A stretch of DNA of 64,000 bases, from contig JALKBU010000050.1 in NCBI GenBank assembly GCA_023091735.1, forward strand, positions 1 to 64,000. The letters run 5' to 3'. This DNA is from Trichomonas tenax. Its lineage: Eukaryota; Parabasalia; Trichomonadida; Trichomonadidae. Within the stretch, counting starts at the first letter, position 1. Each line of letters starts with the position of its first letter. The notes beneath the pieces were generated by a model, which searched no databases, was not told the origin of the DNA, and worked only from the letters and a program-made list of their open reading frames with translations. Positions 58,281 to 64,000 of the stretch are shown piece after piece. Made by a program: the position numbers and the translations under genes.

Positions 58281-58381
58281 TATTATTATTTTTTTGTTTA
58301 TTAGTATTATAAAGATATTGTATTTTTGTTTAACATCAATTAGATATTAAATTTTACTAAAAACTGTAATGCAGTATTGGA

Positions 58382-60502
58382 TTACATTCCATAGCCAAGT
58401 CCTATGCCGTAGTAGATTGTCATAACGCAGGCGAATAGAATTACTGTAATCATAATACCCCACCTGATGAAGCTTCCACTAGAGATATATTCCTTCTTTG
58501 TATCGTCTGTGAGTGAGACGCAGCACATGTTCGGGAATGATGAAACCGGGAGAATCTGAGATGCGGTCGTAGCCATGCATCCGCACATGCAGAACAATGC
58601 AATGTGGCCACCACGCTTTCCGGCGAAGTCTGCGACAAGAGGCATTGTGATCATGGATGAGACTGTGTGCGTAAGGAAGAAGTCGATGACAATAACGCAA
58701 ATGTTGACGATCAAAATTGTAACCCAAAGAGGCTGATCGCCGAGCAACTTCGTCATAGCATCAGAGATGACATCCATTAAGCCGCTTGTCTGGACGATCT
58801 TGGAGAGAACGTTACCACCCATGAGAAGGAAGATGATGTTCCATGGGAGTTCCGCGATCTTAGACGGAGGAAGGATACCAACGCCGTAGAAGATAACGAG
58901 TGGAAGGAAGCCGACAATACCGTAGTCAGAGAATACTTTATCAGCACCGAATGGAAGGCAGACCCAGATAACGATGATAATAATGGAGACAACAGAAACG
59001 AAGATCTGGCGCCAACCAAAATCTGTCTTTGACTCCGGAATAGATGGAACACCTTGGATATCAATCGGATACTTAATCATGATAATAAGCCAAGCGATGA
59101 TAGCGCAGATGATGGAGAATGGAAGAGCCGTAGCAAAGAACTCAGTGAATGAAACATTTGCCTTGATGCCGAATGTCTTTGCTGCATCAGCGACAGCTTG
59201 GACAGTGACGGCATTTTGTGGAGAAGAAAGTGGCGTCATCATACCTCCAAGGTTGCCACCAAGAGCGATGGAAAGAACGACAGCGCGTGCGTAGTTGGAG
59301 TCTCTGGGAATTTGCCTTAATGTTGGACCAACGAGAGTGACGACAATCATTGTGGATGTGATGTTTGAGATCCACATAGCGATGAAGGCGTTCAAGAGAG
59401 AGCAAACGAGTAAGAAGATTCTTGCGTTTGAAGCTGCCTTCTTGAGAGCGATTGAAGCGATTCTCTTGTCCATTTCCGTAGCCTGGAGAGCAGCAGCAAT
59501 GGTGAAACCACCCATAGTGAGGAAAACAGTTGGGCTCATCGTCGCAGACTGAATGAGTTTACCCAGATCCGCGGGCGTATAACCAGTGATGACCTTGAGG
59601 ATAACGGAGATGAGCGGGATGGAGATTGATGTCAGCCACAAAGGAACAGCACCAGTTGCCCACAAAATCGCGCAGAAGCCAACGATACCGATGCACTTCT
59701 GAGCGGAATATTGGAGCTTAGGCGTGAAGCGGGCGACAGAGAATACAATCAAGAAGATAAAAGCAACAATGAGCGGAATAAATTTAACTGGCTGAGAAAT
59801 GCCAGATAATTCAGATTTACGGAAATCAATGGCGTTGAAATCGCGTAAAATTGTTGATTGCTTCCACGCCATGGTCGAATCGACTTTATTGTGTAATTCG
59901 AGAATGATTTCTGGACGAGGTCTATTATCTGGTGTGAGAGAAATCTCACGGAGGACGGTTACGTACTGGTCCTCAAGCTGGTTCATGAGACTTTCGATCT
60001 CTGGAAGATTGAGGAAGATATCTGCCTCATTAATGATAAATTCTTCGCAAAAATGGCTATTTCCGAAGTTCTTTTTGATTTTCTTGACAATTTTCTGTCC
60101 GGCTGTTCTGTTTACCTCGAGAAATGTTCTTAATTCGTATGTTTCAAGAGTGATACCGAAAACGCGCTTAAGGAATGATTTCTGGGTGTCTTCATTTCTG
60201 TCAGAGAACTCTAAATGCTCATTGATGTCAATCAAAATTTCATCGATCAATTTTTGGCACTCAACGAACTCGTTCGAATAGAAACTAGTGACAACATTGA
60301 ACGATTTGTACAGCTTCTTGAAGAAATCCTCTAAGAACTTCTCCTTCATGTTCTCGACTTCAGCCAACAAAGCGCCATTGTCGTGCGCCTCTTCAAGCAT
60401 CTCCCTGCCCTGCGCGATGATCTTCTTCAGCTTTTTGTAGTCAACGTATTTGTCATACCAAGCTTTGACCGCGACAAATCGAATCTGTTTTCCGAACTTC
60501 AT
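58382..60502 (-). CDS. SPX-domain DASS/SLC13 phosphate transporter (Pho91-like)
   Basis: A 706-residue phosphate carrier of the yeast Pho87/90/91 type. The N-terminal SPX domain (about 1-170) begins MKFGKQIRFVAVKAWYDKYVDYKKLKKII, with the Lys cluster (YKKLKK) that senses inositol pyrophosphates, and has the second helix pair KLYKSFNVVTSFYSNEF. A DASS/citrate-sodium type transporter follows (about 235-706) with 11-12 spans, including the re-entrant signature SNITSTMIVVTLVGP (SNT motif 1) and LTHTVSSMITMPLVADF (second motif). The start is set at ATG 60502, the canonical SPX N-terminus. A longer frame from 60616 is rejected because the initiator at 60510-60519 lies within it. Likely plasma-membrane or vacuolar phosphate transport. 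Confidence 0.93.
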   Translation of the reverse strand: MKFGKQIRFVAVKAWYDKYVDYKKLKKIIAQGREMLEEAHDNGALLAEVENMKEKFLEDFFKKLYKSFNVVTSFYSNEFVECQKLIDEILIDINEHLEFSDRNEDTQKSFLKRVFGITLETYELRTFLEVNRTAGQKIVKKIKKNFGNSHFCEEFIINEADIFLNLPEIESLMNQLEDQYVTVLREISLTPDNRPRPEIILELHNKVDSTMAWKQSTILRDFNAIDFRKSELSGISQPVKFIPLIVAFIFLIVFSVARFTPKLQYSAQKCIGIVGFCAILWATGAVPLWLTSISIPLISVILKVITGYTPADLGKLIQSATMSPTVFLTMGGFTIAAALQATEMDKRIASIALKKAASNARIFLLVCSLLNAFIAMWISNITSTMIVVTLVGPTLRQIPRDSNYARAVVLSIALGGNLGGMMTPLSSPQNAVTVQAVADAAKTFGIKANVSFTEFFATALPFSIICAIIAWLIIMIKYPIDIQGVPSIPESKTDFGWRQIFVSVVSIIIIVIWVCLPFGADKVFSDYGIVGFLPLVIFYGVGILPPSKIAELPWNIIFLLMGGNVLSKIVQTSGLMDVISDAMTKLLGDQPLWVTILIVNICVIVIDFFLTHTVSSMITMPLVADFAGKRGGHIALFCMCGCMATTASQILPVSSFPNMCCVSLTDDTKKEYISSGSFIRWGIMITVILFACVMTIYYGIGLGYGM

Positions 60503-60509
60503 GGTTTTT

Positions 60510-60519
60510 GAAAAGTGAC
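60510..60519 (-). promoter_or_regulatory. initiator element of the SPX transporter gene
   Basis: GTCACTTTTC on the minus strand, +1 A predicted at 60516, giving a 14-base leader before ATG 60502. Confidence 0.65.
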
Positions 60520-61360
60520 AAAAATCTTCACTTTTATAAATTGTTTCCTGATTTTGCTGTTTATTACTAATATTTAATTTTACATTTTTGATCATTGAAA
60601 GTGACAACGTAAACATTTCAATTGTTGAGCCATTTTTCTTTTAAAGGTCTGGAAATACGGTTTTGCCGCTGTTAATTGGAAAATTTCTTAACCGATAATT
60701 AGAGATTTGTGCCATGTAAAAATTTTACAAACCAAACCCATTGTTATATCTCCTGACAAATTTTTATTTGACATATAAATTTTCTACATGACAAAACAGA
60801 AGTCCTTTGATTTATGTCGAAAAATAATAACCAGAGACACGAACGACAAATTGATTGTAAATTATTTCATTCTCCCAGGCTAGCTAAAATCAATTTATAT
60901 ATATATAAAAAAAAACCATTTCGTTAATTCATTGAAATGTCTTCCATCAAAAATTTGAGCATCAGTCATTCAAACGAGAGAAACCATGGAGGATGTTTAT
61001 TTTATTGGTGTTGCGGTGAATGTATTCAAGAAAAAAAAATAACTCGTTGCAGAAATGCTGTTTTATATTAACACTAATTTCACTTTTTGATTTGTTGCTT
61101 CAGAAGGTTCCTTACTGCACATAATTAACAGCTATTTCGATGATTCCTTAACTCAATTGGTCGCTGTGACCTTTTTATTCCTTCATATCAATATTTTGGC
61201 TATGAAATTTGTTTCGAAAAATGCAAAACGAGGTCAATATCTGGTGATCTCGTTTCCCACCGTTTTAGGTAATATCATCATCAAAAGCAGTTAAATTTAT
61301 TGTAGTTTAAATAAAGAAGAAATAATATCACATGAGCATTTATAAAAATAAAAAAAAAGA
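60520..61360. other. intergenic region with upstream motifs
   Basis: Spacer between the SPX gene (5' side) and the cyclase gene (3' side), both minus strand. GTGCCATGTAAAAA (60711), TTTGACATATAAA (60768) and TCTACATGACAAAA (60782) are copies of the shared upstream motif and would serve the SPX gene. The rest (60800-61360) shows no gene. Confidence 0.5.
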
Positions 61361-64000
61361 TTAGTTCTTGTGGGTTGATGTGTAACCAGAAACTAAGTAA
61401 GTGTGGATCATTCTCTCCTTGATTTCGACATCACCACGCTCCTTGAATACGAAATCTTGGTCATAGACTAAATCGTACATGTGCTGTGGGATGTGAACGT
61501 TCATTGGAACACCGTGGTGCTCCATAGCTGCAGCGACAGAGATTGCAGAACCAAGAATATCGAATGTTGGCTTTTCTATACCAAGAACACCTGCAATGAT
61601 TGGACCACCGCAGTTGATACCGGCACGAATACGAAGCTGCATCTTGTTTTCAATGTCGAAGAGTGAAAGGCCGTTGATGGCATCAAGGCAGAATGAAATA
61701 GCTTGCTTAGCATGGATTGCAGGATTATTAACTTCGTCGAAAATACCACCAGCAGCCATGTAGCAGTCACCGATACATTTGATCTTAATCATCTTGTCGT
61801 AGCGTGAAAGTGCAGTATCGAACATCTTGAACATCTTGTTGAGTGTAGACATGACTGTTTTAGCAGGAAGTGAGCCACACCATGGTGTGAATGAGACAAT
61901 ATCCATGAACAAAATGGATGCTGATGGGACAGAGAATGAGATGTTAGACTCACCACGCTGAAGCTTGCGAACGATGATGTCTGGAAGAATCATCTTAAGA
62001 AGGTGTTCGCCTTTCTCGTGCTCTTCGTCCAAAAGCTTCTTGGCTGTCATTGCTGGTGTTGTATCCTTCATGACGACGATGACCATAGCAAGGCCTTCGC
62101 GGTTTGTTGGTGCTGTCTGGACTTCACCGATGAGGGAAACTGCGATAACATTGAACTCAACCATGATTGGTTCACCCTTGCGCTCGATCTCAGCTTCCAT
62201 TGTGATACGTGGAGAACGCATGGCGTTCATCGCTGTGCGGAGAGCAGAGAAGAATGTGTTGAGGCCTTGTTCCTTGCCTTCTGGAGCCTTTGTCATCTCT
62301 TCGAGCTTCTTTCCAATAACATCATTAGCGTTGACGCCGAGGATGTTCTCGACAGACTTATTTGCGGAAAGGATCTTGAGGTTGTTGTCCATGAAGACAG
62401 TGCCGTCGAGAAGGTTGGAGACAAGCATCTCATAGAATGACGTGTCCTTTGTCAATGAGTCATCATCGTTAGAAGAGAAGTCGTTGGAAAGGATCTTAAG
62501 AATTGTCTTGGAGTTGAGGATATCATGTGGATCGGCCTGAAGGAAGAGTCTTATTGTGCCAACTGTGGACTCAGCAATGAGATCCATACCGAACATGGCA
62601 TATAAACCGAGAAGGATGACAATGATAATCATAATGACAACTGGAGTTGTCATTGATGTGGAAAGTTTGTTGTTCTTGGAATTGAGCTTATTTTGGAGGA
62701 TATCGATACCTGGATCAACAAGTTCTGGAATAAGCTTAGAATGCGTCCACAGAACTGATGTTGTAATACGAAGATCACCGAGAGGAAGTGTCTCTGATTC
62801 GAACATATCGTAAATACTTCTGATGATTGCATAAGCAGATGTTTCGATAGATGCGCATGTCATAGTACCGACAATACCCTTAAGGAATGTAGATGGATCG
62901 CAGGATGACGTCGAGAACATGCCAACGTATTCCTTACCGCCATTAGCTGCGCGACGATCGTTTGTAACATCATCACCAAACCACCAACTATTGATAAGCT
63001 GTGGAACTCCATCGAGAACGTTCTCTTTGATCCATGTGACGACTTTCTCGAAGTCAACAACATCTGGATGCAATGATATGTAAGCAGGGACTGACTTGAG
63101 GCGGTATCTGAGGACTGTGATGACTGTTGCTTGGATGGCTGTTGGAGCGCTAACGAGATCGAGGAATTGTGGGCAAATGAGCCTGATTTCGTCAGCGATG
63201 CCAATTGGAATCAAGTATAAGAAGCAGAATATGATAACGAAGCAAATAATAAGGACAAACTGAGGAGCAATGAAGCAGCCAACAAGTTTGACATCGAGTC
63301 TGCTGTTTGTGTTGGATGTTGAAAGAATACGAAGAGCATTTTCTTCCTGTGTATCAAGTTTCTTCTCGTTATCATTCTCGATATTCTTGTTGAGAGCCTT
63401 GTTGAGCTTCTGGACAATCTGTGAAATAGATCGCTTAGGGATAGCTTTGAATGCATTAGCAATCATCTTCTTCTCGTGCTGAACTAAGTATGAAATGATG
63501 AACATGATGACGATATCGAGGATGATGACAAAGATGAGATCGAAAATCAACATGATCTTGATAGTGTCAATCCTGAACGTGAACATTGATGTGGCATCAG
63601 CGATCATTTGATCCATGATTTCGAGCCAGAATTCGCGAAGTTTAATGACACCGTGAGTGATTGTGTAGAATGCAGAGTTGTTGAAGGTTTCGAGTGGCTT
63701 TTCGATAGACTGCGTTGCAGTCTTGATAACATACAAAATGTAGCTCTGCATCGAGAATTTGCTTTCACTAGTTCCACAGTCAGCGCAAGTACCTATGTAT
63801 ACATCAATCGCTCCAGAAAGGTTGAAACAGTAGTCGAGAGATTTAGCGAAGAAACCAGTGGACTTCATTGTCGGCAACAAAAGTTCGAACTCTTGTGAGC
63901 GTTCGGTCAATTCTGCGATCTTTTCAAGAAGAAGGGACTCATCAGTCTGATTGAATACGTCAGTGCCAGTTAGTGTATTATAGCGGGACTTCATCGTCGG
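61361..64000 (-). CDS. PAS-adenylyl cyclase, membrane-bound (5' end outside window)
   Basis: At least 879 residues of a large multi-span class III cyclase; the frame stays open past the window edge. Several membrane spans (near 63500, 63200 and 62600) enclose a large extracellular loop. A PAS domain follows (about 62440-62120: FMDNNLKILSANKSVENILGVNANDVIGK, VIVVMKDTTPAM), then a helical linker and the C-terminal catalytic domain. Metal-binding Asp residues are present (ILFMDIVSFT and CIGDCYM). Base-selecting residues are Lys (KIKCIGD) and Asp (TFDILG), the ATP-type pair, so adenylyl rather than guanylyl cyclase. The usual Asn and Arg of the VNxASR element are Ser and Ala here (ISVAAAM), so activity is uncertain. 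Such receptors-cyclases are numerous in trichomonads. Confidence 0.92.
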   Translation of the reverse strand, partial: PTMKSRYNTLTGTDVFNQTDESLLLEKIAELTERSQEFELLLPTMKSTGFFAKSLDYCFNLSGAIDVYIGTCADCGTSESKFSMQSYILYVIKTATQSIEKPLETFNNSAFYTITHGVIKLREFWLEIMDQMIADATSMFTFRIDTIKIMLIFDLIFVIILDIVIMFIISYLVQHEKKMIANAFKAIPKRSISQIVQKLNKALNKNIENDNEKKLDTQEENALRILSTSNTNSRLDVKLVGCFIAPQFVLIICFVIIFCFLYLIPIGIADEIRLICPQFLDLVSAPTAIQATVITVLRYRLKSVPAYISLHPDVVDFEKVVTWIKENVLDGVPQLINSWWFGDDVTNDRRAANGGKEYVGMFSTSSCDPSTFLKGIVGTMTCASIETSAYAIIRSIYDMFESETLPLGDLRITTSVLWTHSKLIPELVDPGIDILQNKLNSKNNKLSTSMTTPVVIMIIIVILLGLYAMFGMDLIAESTVGTIRLFLQADPHDILNSKTILKILSNDFSSNDDDSLTKDTSFYEMLVSNLLDGTVFMDNNLKILSANKSVENILGVNANDVIGKKLEEMTKAPEGKEQGLNTFFSALRTAMNAMRSPRITMEAEIERKGEPIMVEFNVIAVSLIGEVQTAPTNREGLAMVIVVMKDTTPAMTAKKLLDEEHEKGEHLLKMILPDIIVRKLQRGESNISFSVPSASILFMDIVSFTPWCGSLPAKTVMSTLNKMFKMFDTALSRYDKMIKIKCIGDCYMAAGGIFDEVNNPAIHAKQAISFCLDAINGLSLFDIENKMQLRIRAGINCGGPIIAGVLGIEKPTFDILGSAISVAAAMEHHGVPMNVHIPQHMYDLVYDQDFVFKERGDVEIKERMIHTYLVSGYTSTHKN

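Noticed and set aside
60503..60616. 38-residue extension of the SPX transporter
   Set aside because: SPX proteins begin at MKFGK; the extension contains the initiator element.
1..64000. Trichomonad introns (GTAYGT...ACTAACACACAG)
   Set aside because: No pair of these signals was seen by eye; genes read through without interruption. The T-rich AG at about 39570-39580 lacks the branch-site motif.
1..64000. CRISPR arrays, bacterial operons or prophage
   Set aside because: No regularly spaced repeats, Shine-Dalgarno pattern or polycistronic layout; gene content is eukaryotic.

Overview
The window looks like nuclear DNA of a parabasalid flagellate (Trichomonas or Tritrichomonas type). The evidence is the very AT-rich intergenic DNA, uninterrupted eukaryotic genes on both strands, very short 5' leaders with initiator-like TCACTTTT elements 11-14 bases before several start codons, and gene families typical of this group. 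These include a transmembrane PAS-cyclase, L-type lectin, SPX phosphate carrier, IFT144, Raptor and an EndoI nuclease. I saw no trichomonad-type intron. Species assignment is an inference.

Layout. 1-1.6 kb has no recognisable gene. 1.6-6.5 kb holds proteasome beta5, a Frag1/DRAM/Sfk1-like membrane protein, an RRM protein, a BET-type bromodomain protein, a thioredoxin-fold ER protein and a small coiled-coil protein. 7-8.9 kb holds a Rossmann-like ORF and a broken sugar transporter. 9.2-17 kb is dense: a nucleoplasmin-like protein, CCDC22, a TPR protein and IFT144/WDR19. A structured RNA with RNase MRP/P signatures lies at 17.84-18.05 kb (minus). 18.6-24.8 kb holds CDC45 with an E2F-like site, CK2 beta, EB1 and an acyltransferase. 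25.3-26.0 kb encodes an EndoI-type nuclease.

26.298-30.401 kb is a mobile element with 134-bp terminal inverted repeats and a decayed interior, probably an internally deleted Maverick/Polinton relative. 31-36 kb holds an LRR protein, a second bromodomain protein, a membrane-anchored thioredoxin protein with a KKxx ending, a SCAMP-like protein and a Pro-rich coiled-coil protein. 36-41.6 kb is a gene-poor tract with inverted repeats, E2F-like sites and coding relics. 41.6-49.8 kb holds a frameshifted prominin-like pentaspan gene, an ARM-like protein, ribosomal protein uS4, an L-type lectin and a USP deubiquitinase. 49.9-51.8 kb holds a decayed ORF and a DDE-transposase relic. 52.3-64 kb holds Vps41, Raptor, an SPX-DASS phosphate transporter and the C-terminal part of a PAS-adenylyl cyclase that runs off the window.

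These are mostly single housekeeping genes: cilium (IFT144), endosome traffic (CCDC22, Vps41, SCAMP, lectin), growth signalling (Raptor, CK2 beta, cyclase, SPX carrier), chromatin (two bromodomain proteins, nucleoplasmin-like) and replication (CDC45). What links them is cis-sequence: a recurring TTTACATGTCA-type motif upstream of many of them, plus initiator-like elements.
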